11,656 bases of DNA from Legionellaceae bacterium (GCA_947504795.1 CANNJG010000045.1:1-11656); one strand, 5' to 3'. Positions 1 through 6,852 are shown, numbered from the stretch's first letter. The notes: generated by a model from the letters alone, not told the origin. Numbers and translations are program-made.

Positions 1-1103
1 ACGATATTGATAGTGGTTTGATGGTGACCGGAAGCCATAACCCTTCGGATTACAACGGGGTTAAACTAGTATTAGCCGCGACTACGCTGACGGAAGAAGG
101 GATTCAACAGTTACTCAAATTGATTCAAAATAAATCGATTATCAACGGACAAGGCCACTTCGAACAACGGGATATATTACCCTCCTATTCTCAACGTATT
201 CAAAGCGACATTTGTTTGCACAGACCGTTGCGGGTAGTGGTGGATTGCGGCAATGGTATTGGGGGGGTTGTCGTTCCTCAATTATTGCGTCAATTAGGCT
301 GTGACGTGATTGAATTATTTTGCGACGTAGATGGACGCTTTCCTAATCACCACCCTGATCCAACGGTAGAAGCTAATTTGATGGATCTAAGGGCCGCTAT
401 TGCATCGCATCATGCGGATATTGGATTAGCATTCGATGGGGATGCTGATCGCTTAGGGGTGATGACGGACCACGGTGAGTTGATTTGGCCTGATAGATTG
501 ATGATGTTTTACGCCCCCCATGTATTAGCAGCGCACCCAGGTGCGGCTATTGTGTACGATGTTAAATGCTCCAGACATTTGGCACATGTGATTACGGGCG
601 CGGGAGGAGAGCCTAGAATGTGTCCTACTGGACATTCTATTGTCAAAAAAGTAATGAAAGAAGAGCAGGCGGTGCTAGCTGGAGAAATGAGCGGACATCT
701 CTTTTTTAAAGATCGCTGGTATGGATTTGATGATGCGCTTTATTCTGCATGTCGGTTATTGGAAATGCTGACCCTATCGACCACAACGGTTAGCACGCAA
801 TTTGAGGCTATTCCAAATAGCATTAATACGCCAGAAATTAAAATCCCCATTTACGAAGAAAATAAATTTGCATTTATGGAAACCTTTGTTAAAAAGGCTC
901 AGTTTCCGAATGCGGATATTATTCGGATAGATGGATTGCGCGTGGAGTTTCCTGAAGGGTGGGGATTAGTCCGTGCGTCCAATACAACTCCGTGTTTGGT
1001 GGCTCGATTTGAAGCACAATCTGAAGGGGTTTTGAATCAAATTCAAGGGTTATTTAGAGAGCAATTGCAGTTGTTAGATCCAGAGTTGATCATTCCATTT
1101 TGA
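1..1103 (+). CDS. algC: Phosphomannomutase/phosphoglucomutase, C-terminal part (5' end outside window)
   Basis: This is an alpha-D-phosphohexomutase that interconverts hexose 6- and 1-phosphates, probably mannose and/or glucose, feeding nucleotide-sugar synthesis for LPS or other polysaccharide in the cytosol. The frame is open from base 3 with no start in a sensible place, so the gene begins upstream of the window. All four family signatures are visible. The phosphoserine loop TGSHNP is at 27-44 (catalytic Ser codon 33-35). The metal-binding loop DGDADR is at 435-452. The sugar-binding loop GEMSGH is at 681-698, and the phosphate-binding RASNTTP of the last domain is at 972-992. The protein ends ...ELIIPF with a TGA stop. 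Domains 1 (partial) to 4 are therefore present and look intact. Substrate preference cannot be read from sequence, so algC/manB/pgm naming is tentative; the family assignment is secure. Confidence 0.9.
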   Translation, partial: DIDSGLMVTGSHNPSDYNGVKLVLAATTLTEEGIQQLLKLIQNKSIINGQGHFEQRDILPSYSQRIQSDICLHRPLRVVVDCGNGIGGVVVPQLLRQLGCDVIELFCDVDGRFPNHHPDPTVEANLMDLRAAIASHHADIGLAFDGDADRLGVMTDHGELIWPDRLMMFYAPHVLAAHPGAAIVYDVKCSRHLAHVITGAGGEPRMCPTGHSIVKKVMKEEQAVLAGEMSGHLFFKDRWYGFDDALYSACRLLEMLTLSTTTVSTQFEAIPNSINTPEIKIPIYEENKFAFMETFVKKAQFPNADIIRIDGLRVEFPEGWGLVRASNTTPCLVARFEAQSEGVLNQIQGLFREQLQLLDPELIIPF

Positions 1104-1234
1104 GACATAACTCGGTATGATGTGCCTTTCCGTGCAAGGTATGGAAAAGCCCCATTTGCGGGAATAGGAAATAATTGCTAAGCTAATGAAAACTTCCGAG
1201 TTAATGTAAGGGGAAGACAGAAGGTGAGTATTGA

Positions 1235-2149
1235 ATGACAAAACAACGAACGCCAAACACTATTATTCAAGCGACAGGTGTTGGGTTACATTCGGGAGAC
1301 AAAGTCCTTTTAACGTTACATCCTGCACCTGATAATACAGGCATCGTGTTTCGTCGGATTGATTTAGATCCCGTTGCAGAAATACGCGCGTCCTATGAAA
1401 ACGTGTGTGAAACCATGCTGTGTACTTCTTTGCAACAGGATGGTGTTAAAGTTGCCACAGTCGAGCATTTATTGTCCGCTTTGGCAGGTTTGGGTATTGA
1501 TAACGCGTATATTGATGTTAATGCTCCTGAAATTCCGATTATGGATGGCAGTGCCGCGCCCTTTGTTTTTCTAATTCAATCTGCTGGTATCCGAGAGCAA
1601 ATTGCCCGAAAGCGTTATATTCGCATTAAAAAGCCTATTCGTGTTGAAGAAAAAGGTAAGTATGTCCAATTTTTACCTCATGATGGGTATAAGATTTCTT
1701 TTACGATTGATTTTGATCACCCCGTGTTTACACACAAACCGCAGACAGCCGTATTTGATTTTTCTGCGACTTCGTATATCAAGCAAGTTTGTCGGGCTCG
1801 AACATTTGGTTTTTTATCTGATTATGAAAGGCTACGTCTGAATGATTTGGCTAAAGGGGGTAGCTTAGATAATGCTATTGTAGTCGATGAATATCGTATT
1901 TTGAATGAAGATGGCTTGCGATTTGAAGACGAGTTTGTAAAACATAAAATTTTAGATACGATCGGTGATTTGTATTTACTCGGCTCGAGCTTGATTGGCG
2001 CCTTTGAAGGCTACCGCTCAGGGCATGAGTTGAATAATAAATTACTCCGCAAATTAATGGTGACTCAAGATGCTTGGGAATATGTTTACTTTGATAAGGA
2101 AGCTTATTTCCCGATTAGCGATGGGGATCTTGTTATCCAAACCATATAA
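1235..2149 (+). CDS. lpxC: UDP-3-O-acyl-N-acetylglucosamine deacetylase LpxC
   Basis: This cytosolic zinc amidase catalyses the committed step of lipid A synthesis, removing acetate from UDP-3-O-acyl-GlcNAc. The 304-residue length is typical of the family. The zinc and catalytic residues are in their usual places: Glu77-His78 in TVEHLLSALAGLG, His237 and Asp241 in the motif KHKILDTIGDL, and His264 in GHELNN. The N-terminus shows the conserved ATGVGLHSG. The ATG at 1235 has a good ribosome site (AAGGTGAG at 1221-1228, six bases upstream). The gene is separated from the upstream mutase by 131 bp and may have its own promoter, which I could not place. In many gammaproteobacteria lpxC follows ftsZ; here it does not. 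It ends 20 bp from the convergent dciA gene, with no obvious terminator between them. Confidence 0.97.
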   Translation: MTKQRTPNTIIQATGVGLHSGDKVLLTLHPAPDNTGIVFRRIDLDPVAEIRASYENVCETMLCTSLQQDGVKVATVEHLLSALAGLGIDNAYIDVNAPEIPIMDGSAAPFVFLIQSAGIREQIARKRYIRIKKPIRVEEKGKYVQFLPHDGYKISFTIDFDHPVFTHKPQTAVFDFSATSYIKQVCRARTFGFLSDYERLRLNDLAKGGSLDNAIVVDEYRILNEDGLRFEDEFVKHKILDTIGDLYLLGSSLIGAFEGYRSGHELNNKLLRKLMVTQDAWEYVYFDKEAYFPISDGDLVIQTI

Positions 2150-2169
2150 GAGTGATTGCTTAATTTGGG

Positions 2170-2478
2170 TCACCCCGGATGACGCAACCCTACGAATTCA
2201 GGCTGGAGTTTAATTTGTACGCTGATGATCTGATACAGGTTAGCTTCTGCTCGTAACCGCTCTCTTAATTCCGGAGCAAAATATCGTAATTGAGTCGCCC
2301 ATATAGGACTTGAGGTCATTAAGACCAATATTCCCGAGCGAAAACTACTCACTTGGCAATGGGCTCGTAGTGCCTGAGGTAGATACTTTAAAACAATCGC
2401 AGAAAGTTCTTCTAACTGAATGGCGCGCATGCAAATTTGTGATAATTTAGAGTTTAAACATTTGCTAATTGGTCGCAT
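2170..2478 (-). CDS. dciA: DciA-type replicative helicase loader (DUF721), short form
   Basis: This 102-residue protein matches the DUF721/DciA pattern. An N-terminal helix (LNSKLSQICMRA) is followed by a helix ending near LPQALRAHCQV. Next comes the strand-turn core with the characteristic G-LVL-SSPIWA-QLR signature (about residues 49-66), then a helix ELRERLRAE and a final strand ISVQIKLQP. Members of the family load or recruit the DnaB helicase in bacteria lacking DnaC. The protein is small, with little outside the core domain. The ATG at 2476-2478 is preceded by only a weak purine tract. A nearby ATG (on the minus strand, 10 bases upstream) is out of frame. In several gammaproteobacteria this gene sits between lpxC and secM/secA; here it lies beside lpxC but convergent to it and without secA. 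The family call rests on recognising the motif pattern. Confidence 0.75.
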   Translation of the reverse strand: MRPISKCLNSKLSQICMRAIQLEELSAIVLKYLPQALRAHCQVSSFRSGILVLMTSSPIWATQLRYFAPELRERLRAEANLYQIISVQIKLQPEFVGLRHPG

Positions 2479-2552
2479 TATTTTCCATTACTGACGATAG
2501 GATACCTGCAGCTTACAAGATTGATGTTGGTGAAACAAGTGAGGATTGAGTT

Positions 2553-2993
2553 ATGCAAAACAAAGATACAGCTACAGTGGTTTATCAAGCAAGGTTGCAT
2601 TGGGTGATATTTTTGGGACCGATTGCCTTATTAATGTTTGCCTTTGTATTAGCGTACTATACGCCGTTACCTCATCCGATTGGATTTAGTTTTGCAGGTA
2701 TTGCTGTGTTGTGGGAATGTATTGTCTGGTTGACGTATCATTTTTCGTTTTTGAATATTAAACAAAATAGAGTGATGATGTGCAGTGGGATCATTGTCCG
2801 TCAAACCCTCGATATTCCAATGAATAAAATAGAAAGTATCGATATCCGTCAATCTATATTAGGCAGTATCTTACAATACGGCTCCTTGCTGATTACGGGA
2901 ACTGGAGGTACGCGGCAATATATCGATACTATCAGTAAGCCTCTAACATGTAGACGTTATATTGAGGAATTAATGCACGATGTATCCAAATAA
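2553..2993 (+). CDS. Membrane protein with bacterial PH domain (YdbS/YdbT-like, bPH_2)
   Basis: This 146-residue protein has two hydrophobic membrane segments, at about residues 17-37 and 43-65. A cytosolic bacterial PH (bPH_2, DUF304) domain follows in the second half. The signature is visible around residues 80-120: GIIVRQTLDIPMNKIESIDI, then GSILQYGSLLITGTGG, which corresponds to the conserved 'iP...I..v...qs...r.lg.G.l.v.t.g' pattern. The molecular role of such proteins is generally unknown. The ATG at 2553 follows GAGG at 2541-2544. It is the first gene of a tight plus-strand group: only 14 bases separate it from cbpA, so co-transcription with cbpA and cbpM is likely. It diverges from dciA across a 74-bp gap that must hold both promoters, although I could not identify a convincing pair. 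Confidence 0.8.
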   Translation: MQNKDTATVVYQARLHWVIFLGPIALLMFAFVLAYYTPLPHPIGFSFAGIAVLWECIVWLTYHFSFLNIKQNRVMMCSGIIVRQTLDIPMNKIESIDIRQSILGSILQYGSLLITGTGGTRQYIDTISKPLTCRRYIEELMHDVSK

Positions 2994-3007
2994 TACTTGA
3001 GGTAGCT

Positions 3008-3919
3008 ATGGGTTATAATGATTATTATCAAGTAATGGGTGTTAAGTCAGATGCTTCCTCAGAAGATATTAAAAAAGCATACCGGCGGTTAGCGCGAAAA
3101 TATCATCCTGATTTAAATAAACAACCCGACGCAGAGAACAACTTTAAAGACTTAGGTGAAGCCTACGAGGTTCTAAAAGACGCGGTTAAACGTAAAGAAT
3201 ACGATCAAACGCGAGCGGGTCCTCGTTCTCAGGATCGTGCTCAAGATCAGCAAGCAGGCCAAGCCTACACATCGAGCGATTGGGGAGATGAAGCACAAGC
3301 TGCCGGAGGATTTGATGCGGATCTGTTTGCATCTTTGTTCAGAGGCGCGCGCAGTAAGCGCGGTGGAGGGGATATTCACGGTACAATCACCATCAGCTTA
3401 CGAGAAGCCTACCATGGCGTTGTTAAAGAAATAGTTCTATCAAAATCTGGTGTCACGCCCCCAGACACTCAAAAAATTCGCGTTAAAATTCCCCCAGGGG
3501 TTCGTTCAGAACAGAAAATTCGGCTAGCTGGATTGGGAGAACCAGGGAGTCACGGTGGGCCTAATGGCGATTTGTATGTGACGATGATGGTGCAGCGGGA
3601 TCCGGTATTTGATGTTGTAGATAATGATATTTACATGACTTTGCCGGTGACGCCTTGGGAAGCAGCCCTGGGCGCAAACGTAAAAGTACCGACGTTGGCA
3701 GGGCTTGTCGACTTAAAAATTCCCAAGCATTCACAGGCTGGACAAAAACTTCGCTTAAAACATCGCGGATTAACTGGGGAAAATCCAGGAGATCAATATG
3801 TACTGTTGAAGATTGTTATACCACAACCCACTACGGATGCCGCGATGGCTCTATATCAGACTATGGCCAAAGAAATGCCATTTAATCCTCGTGACACAAT
3901 GGAGAAGCTGCATGACTAA
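3008..3919 (+). CDS. cbpA: Curved-DNA-binding DnaJ-class co-chaperone CbpA
   Basis: This 303-residue class B J-protein stimulates DnaK, and in E. coli CbpA it also binds curved DNA in the nucleoid. The J domain occupies about residues 3-70, with the essential HPD triad at 33-35 inside RKYHPDLNK. A short Gly/Ala/Asp-rich linker (about 71-120) replaces the classical G/F region. Two beta-rich substrate-binding domains follow, including GDIHGTITISLREAYHG, VKIPPGVRS and GDLYVTMMVQRDPVF. There is no CxxCxGxG zinc-finger repeat, which separates it from DnaJ. TGAGG at 2998-3002 lies five bases before the ATG. The 3' end overlaps the start of cbpM by eight bases. Together with the next gene this makes CbpA, rather than a generic DnaJ paralogue, the best name. 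Confidence 0.95.
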   Translation: MGYNDYYQVMGVKSDASSEDIKKAYRRLARKYHPDLNKQPDAENNFKDLGEAYEVLKDAVKRKEYDQTRAGPRSQDRAQDQQAGQAYTSSDWGDEAQAAGGFDADLFASLFRGARSKRGGGDIHGTITISLREAYHGVVKEIVLSKSGVTPPDTQKIRVKIPPGVRSEQKIRLAGLGEPGSHGGPNGDLYVTMMVQRDPVFDVVDNDIYMTLPVTPWEAALGANVKVPTLAGLVDLKIPKHSQAGQKLRLKHRGLTGENPGDQYVLLKIVIPQPTTDAAMALYQTMAKEMPFNPRDTMEKLHD

Positions 3920-4232
3920 GTTTACAATCGTGACGGGTATGATAGTAGACGAAGCCCTGCAGCTCACGTTTGTTGAAATTTGTAAGCAGCATGCTATCTC
4001 CGAAGATACGCTACTCGATATGTTAGAACAAGGCTTACTTGAAGAAATCGATACGCCCCATAAACAACTTATCTTTCAAGGCGCTCATCTCAAAAGAGTG
4101 TTATCGGCTTGCCGTTTGCATCGAGATTTAGGGATTAATTCTCCAGGGGTAATTTTGGCATTGGAGCTAATCGATGAGCTCGAGAATTTACAACAACAAT
4201 TGCAGATATTACAGCGGCATATGGAACGATAA
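3912..4232 (+). CDS. cbpM: CbpA modulator CbpM
   Basis: This small 106-residue protein of the CbpM/MerR-like family binds the J domain of CbpA and inhibits its co-chaperone and DNA-binding activities. The N-terminal half resembles a winged helix-turn-helix (LTFVEICKQHAISEDTLLDM, then GLLEEID). The C-terminal part is a leucine-rich helix (ALELIDELENLQQQLQILQR) likely to form a coiled coil. A much earlier TTG in this frame exists, but the start is fixed at the ATG 3912-3914 by a GGAG at 3901-3904, seven bases upstream, and by the family's usual length of about 100 residues. The start lies inside the end of cbpA (shared ATGACTAA), which suggests translational coupling and balanced production of activator and inhibitor. 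Confidence 0.92.
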   Translation: MTKFTIVTGMIVDEALQLTFVEICKQHAISEDTLLDMLEQGLLEEIDTPHKQLIFQGAHLKRVLSACRLHRDLGINSPGVILALELIDELENLQQQLQILQRHMER

Positions 4233-4234
4233 TT

Positions 4235-4260
4235 GATCTCAAGTGAGATTGTTTGCTTTT
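4235..4260 (+). terminator. Possible weak terminator after cbpM
   Basis: The stretch ATCTC-AAGT-GAGAT (4236-4249) forms a short perfect hairpin of five base pairs, extendable by two G-U pairs. It is followed by the T-rich TGTTTGCTTTT. It lies three bases after the cbpM stop, where a terminator would be expected ahead of the convergent dacB gene. The stem is short and AT-containing and the T tract is interrupted, so termination may be weak. Confidence 0.4.
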
Positions 4261-4302
4261 AAAATGTGAGGATACAATTGTCGTGATAACGCAGCGCTTT
4301 CT

Positions 4303-6096
4303 TTAGCTAATACTTTCGTGCAAGACCCATTGACGATTTGTCCCTAGTTTTTGATTCTTAATCCATAATAATTGTAGTTGAGGATTAATGCGAGTGGGTT
4401 CCGTCGCACCTTCTAATGCAATGGCAATAGAATACTGATGGCTTATTTTTTGCAGGGTAGACCATACCGTGTTGATATTAGCATTGTGGTCTTGAAGAAT
4501 GAGTTGATCATCTCTAAACACAACGGTTACCGCTTGATCCTTCAAGGCTTGTTTGAGTGCGTATTCAATGCGGCGCCATTTCACTATGCGATTACGTTGT
4601 TTGTCGGCATCAGATGCTTGTTTTTGAAACGCTACGCTTGCATGTGGATTGAGCGATAAGACCAAATGTTGTGTCGTATCTGGTTTTTGTCTGAGTAAAT
4701 AATCGCACAAACTATCAACCATAGACCGGTAACGCCCAGAGATATTCGGATGGGTGCCGGCACGTGTATTGATGAAGATAGCAAAAGCCAACGTGTGCGC
4801 ATTCGCGGTGTATAAATATCCCGACAAGCTGATAACACCAGTCATAGAGCCGGTTTTGGCGCGAATTAATCCTTTTTGGGTGGGTTTACGCAACCGGTGT
4901 AAGAGCGTACCATCTTGACCTGCAATGGGAAGTGCCGCGATATATTCATAGGCTAAAGGAAAATGATTGTATAAATAAGATAACAGTTCTACGGTTTGCT
5001 CGGCCGTTAATAAATTACGACGTGATAGTCCAGAACCATCAATGAGAACAGCTGGGTGCATATCAATACCCGTTTGCTGTTGTAAATACTGTTTGATAAC
5101 CGGTTGAGCCTCTTCCCAGTTTAAAGGGGTACCATGAATTTTAGCTGCGGTATGCAGAAACAAACTGTCCGCATAGAGATTATCCGAGGGTTTGAGCGTT
5201 TCGGCCATGATGTGAACAATCGGCTGCGAATAATGGGTGGCGAGGAGCATTGAAGGTTTTATTTTCCCTAGAGTGACGGGGCCATTGAACGTGATATTTT
5301 GTTTGTGTAATGCGAGCTTGATGAGTTCCTGCGTATGACTTAATGGATTTTTTACGGGAATACGTGCCTGAACGGAACCTTGCTTTTGACCAATTTTGCC
5401 GCGGACGACCAAACGATTGTCATCGGTTGTCGTGAAGCTGATGCCGCCGGCACTTCCTGCCACCGTGGTGACTTGATTATCCAAAATAAAGCTACCTGCA
5501 GGCGCTGAATATTCCACTATGGCATGATCGCCTGCACGACACGAAGGATTGACGGTGATGGTGACACGATTCTCACTGACGATCAGGGGGGCTAGGGATG
5601 CCCCGTAACTATAATTCAAATCACGAGGCACAATCCCAGGTGGATGGGGTTGTATATTCGCAAAGTCACTCGCCAATACCACCGATCCGGTAATGCGTTG
5701 TACGCCTAGTTTTGGTAATACTCTAAACAATTCATCGATATTTGTTTTAGTGAGCGTGGGATCGCCCGGCAAATAAAGATAAAGCGAACCAAATAAGGTG
5801 CCTTGCTGAATATGGGTTGCATCGGTAGTGAGTTGGCTTTGGAAGTGGTAGTCAGGTCCTAAAGCGAGTAATGCGGTTGCATCCGAGAAAAGTTTCATAT
5901 TACTGGCAGGGATGAACGTTTGTTTAATATGACGTTGATACAGGGTTTCACCTGTATTCAAATCGACGACCATCATTCCCATATTAATGTTTGGATCTAT
6001 GTTACGAATCAGTGCATCAATAGGCTGTTGAAGCGTGTTAGCAAATGAGGACAGTGAACAGCTGTATAAAAGTAAAGATAGCACTGCCTTATTCAT
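4303..6096 (-). CDS. dacB: D-alanyl-D-alanine carboxypeptidase/endopeptidase (PBP4, peptidase S13) with C-terminal extension
   Basis: This periplasmic penicillin-binding protein removes terminal D-Ala and cleaves cross-links in peptidoglycan. An ATG 11 codons further upstream exists. I chose the ATG at 6094-6096 because GGGAG lies eight bases before it and because it begins a clean signal peptide, MNKAVLSLLLYSCSLSSFA, with cleavage likely after SFA. Numbered from that start, the three active-site motifs are intact: SxxK as SNMK (65-68), SxN as SDN (304-306) and KTG (414-416). The catalytic region ends near residue 471. About 126 further residues follow that E. coli PBP4 (477 residues before processing) lacks. 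They include a helix rich in Lys/Arg and a VTVVFRDDQLILQD strand pair, with no fold I recognise. The gene is convergent with cbpM and divergent from rpsO. Confidence 0.93.
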   Translation of the reverse strand: MNKAVLSLLLYSCSLSSFANTLQQPIDALIRNIDPNINMGMMVVDLNTGETLYQRHIKQTFIPASNMKLFSDATALLALGPDYHFQSQLTTDATHIQQGTLFGSLYLYLPGDPTLTKTNIDELFRVLPKLGVQRITGSVVLASDFANIQPHPPGIVPRDLNYSYGASLAPLIVSENRVTITVNPSCRAGDHAIVEYSAPAGSFILDNQVTTVAGSAGGISFTTTDDNRLVVRGKIGQKQGSVQARIPVKNPLSHTQELIKLALHKQNITFNGPVTLGKIKPSMLLATHYSQPIVHIMAETLKPSDNLYADSLFLHTAAKIHGTPLNWEEAQPVIKQYLQQQTGIDMHPAVLIDGSGLSRRNLLTAEQTVELLSYLYNHFPLAYEYIAALPIAGQDGTLLHRLRKPTQKGLIRAKTGSMTGVISLSGYLYTANAHTLAFAIFINTRAGTHPNISGRYRSMVDSLCDYLLRQKPDTTQHLVLSLNPHASVAFQKQASDADKQRNRIVKWRRIEYALKQALKDQAVTVVFRDDQLILQDHNANINTVWSTLQKISHQYSIAIALEGATEPTRINPQLQLLWIKNQKLGTNRQWVLHESIS

Positions 6097-6104
6097 CCAC
6101 CCCG

Positions 6105-6109
6105 CTCCC
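6105..6109 (-). promoter_or_regulatory. Ribosome binding site deciding the dacB start
   Basis: On the minus strand GGGAG stands eight bases before the ATG at 6094-6096. The upstream in-frame ATG codons at 6109-6111 and 6127-6129 have no comparable site and would add charged or polar residues before the signal peptide. Confidence 0.7.
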
Positions 6110-6147
6110 ATACAATAACAATTCAACAATCATAACGTAGGGTTACT

Positions 6148-6175
6148 ATCATACCAACATAATTTACCAGGGCAA
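6148..6175 (-). promoter_or_regulatory. Candidate sigma-70 promoter of dacB
   Basis: Read on the minus strand, TTGCCC (-35, bases 6170-6175) and TATGAT (-10, bases 6148-6153) are separated by 16 bases, about 50 bases upstream of the dacB start. The -10 has five of six consensus bases and the -35 four of six. This is a consensus match only. Confidence 0.4.
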
Positions 6176-6287
6176 CCGTAATAAACTATAATCGACGAAA
6201 AGATTGGATTAAAATCATGCTGGAAGGATCTGAATCAGTTGGCGGAATAGCTGTATTTACAACGATAGTCTCAGTATACCCACAGGA

Positions 6288-6310
6288 TTATCCACAGATT
6301 TTGTGGATAA
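6288..6310. promoter_or_regulatory. Inverted pair of perfect DnaA boxes
   Basis: TTATCCACA at 6288-6296 (plus) and its exact reverse complement at 6302-6310 (minus) are separated by five bases. Including one flanking base each, the arms form a perfect 10-bp inverted repeat (6287-6296 and 6302-6311). TTATCCACA is the high-affinity DnaA box of gammaproteobacteria. The pair lies in the noncoding gap between dacB and rpsO. It may be part of a replication origin, a DnaA titration site or a DnaA-controlled promoter. Confidence 0.75.
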
Positions 6311-6354
6311 TTAAGTACTTATCTTTTTGCACACAAACAAAAAATAGATATATT

Positions 6355-6367
6355 TATCAATGACTTA
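6355..6367 (+). promoter_or_regulatory. Candidate IHF binding site
   Basis: TATCAATGACTTA fits the IHF consensus WATCAANNNNTTR at every specified position, and the flanking DNA is AT-rich. It lies between the DnaA box pair and the third DnaA box, the relative arrangement that E. coli oriC uses for DNA bending. A single 9-position consensus match can occur by chance, so it is the combination that is notable. Confidence 0.5.
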
Positions 6368-6387
6368 CGCGCCTGTGTGAGGATGTT

Positions 6388-6418
6388 GGTCAATTTGATT
6401 AAATTGATCTAAAAAAAA
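6388..6418. repeat. AT-rich palindrome plus A-tract next to DnaA box
   Basis: TCAATTT (6390-6396) and AAATTGA (6401-6407) are perfect 7-bp inverted arms around GATT. With one mismatch the arms grow to nine bases (6388-6396 and 6401-6409). The right arm runs into GATCT followed by eight A residues and then the third DnaA box. This could be a DNA-unwinding element or a repressor operator; sequence alone does not decide. Confidence 0.5.
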
Positions 6419-6427
6419 TTATCCACA
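6419..6427 (+). promoter_or_regulatory. Third perfect DnaA box
   Basis: TTATCCACA in plus orientation directly follows the A-tract at 6411-6418. It is 48 bases upstream of the candidate rpsO -35 element. It is the third exact copy of the nonamer within 140 bases. Confidence 0.7.
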
Positions 6428-6475
6428 AATCGATAGAATCGTACGACAATAGACCATAAAAGTAGAAAATAGCCC

Positions 6476-6504
6476 TTGTTTATTCTCAGATGACTTGTTA
6501 AAAT
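6476..6504 (+). promoter_or_regulatory. Candidate sigma-70 promoter of rpsO
   Basis: TTGTTT (6476-6481) and TAAAAT (6499-6504) are 17 bases apart, the optimal spacing. Transcription would start near 6511, giving a 5' leader of about 65 bases before rpsO. In E. coli the rpsO leader is where S15 represses its own translation; I could not confirm a homologous pseudoknot here. Confidence 0.5.
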
Positions 6505-6576
6505 GTCGTCCTAATATTAATGGGTAATAGTTGGATCCATCGTTTATTTGATGAATTTATAGTCAGGAGTCAATAC

Positions 6577-6852
6577 ATGTCGCTAACGAGCGCACAAAAA
6601 TCACAAATCGTTACCGAGCACAAGCGTGCTGATGGTGATACAGGTTCACCTGAAGTACAGGTGTCATTAATGACAGGTCGTATCAAATACTTGACCGATC
6701 ATTTCAAAACTCACCCTAAAGATTTTCATTCTCGCGTCGGGTTACAAGCGTTGGTGAACAAACGACGCAAGTTGTTGAAGTATTTGAAAAAAGCAAGTCA
6801 AACGCGTTATATCGGTTTGATTCAAAAACTGGGTCTTAGGGATTCGTATTGA
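6577..6852 (+). CDS. rpsO: 30S ribosomal protein S15
   Basis: S15 is a primary binding protein of the 16S rRNA central domain, needed for 30S platform assembly. The 91 residues cover the whole family, including TGSPEVQVSLMTGRIKYLT and the C-terminal KRRKLLKYLKKASQTRY that contacts the rRNA three-way junction. An in-frame ATG at 6520 would add 19 residues not found in S15. The correct ATG at 6577 is fixed by GGAG at 6566-6569, seven bases upstream, and by the canonical MSLT N-terminus. It is followed by a terminator-like hairpin and then pnp, the classical gammaproteobacterial order. Confidence 0.98.
   Translation: MSLTSAQKSQIVTEHKRADGDTGSPEVQVSLMTGRIKYLTDHFKTHPKDFHSRVGLQALVNKRRKLLKYLKKASQTRYIGLIQKLGLRDSY

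Noticed and set aside
3813..3911. Longer cbpM frame starting from TTG inside cbpA
   Set aside because: CbpM proteins are about 100 residues long, and the ATG at 3912 has a good ribosome site and the usual overlap with cbpA.
4438..4838. Small open frames on both strands within dacB
   Set aside because: They are shadows of the dacB reading frame with no ribosome site or family likeness.
6040..6096. Possible lipoprotein lipobox (LYSC) in the DacB signal peptide
   Set aside because: Tyr at the -2 position is not accepted in lipoboxes, and a normal signal peptidase I site SFA follows.
6097..6129. dacB start 11 codons upstream
   Set aside because: The extra residues would precede a complete signal peptide, and the best ribosome site serves the ATG at 6096.
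6520..6576. In-frame upstream ATG that would lengthen S15 by 19 residues
   Set aside because: The added residues are not part of S15, the candidate promoter would place the start of transcription close to this ATG, and a strong GGAG lies before the ATG at 6577.
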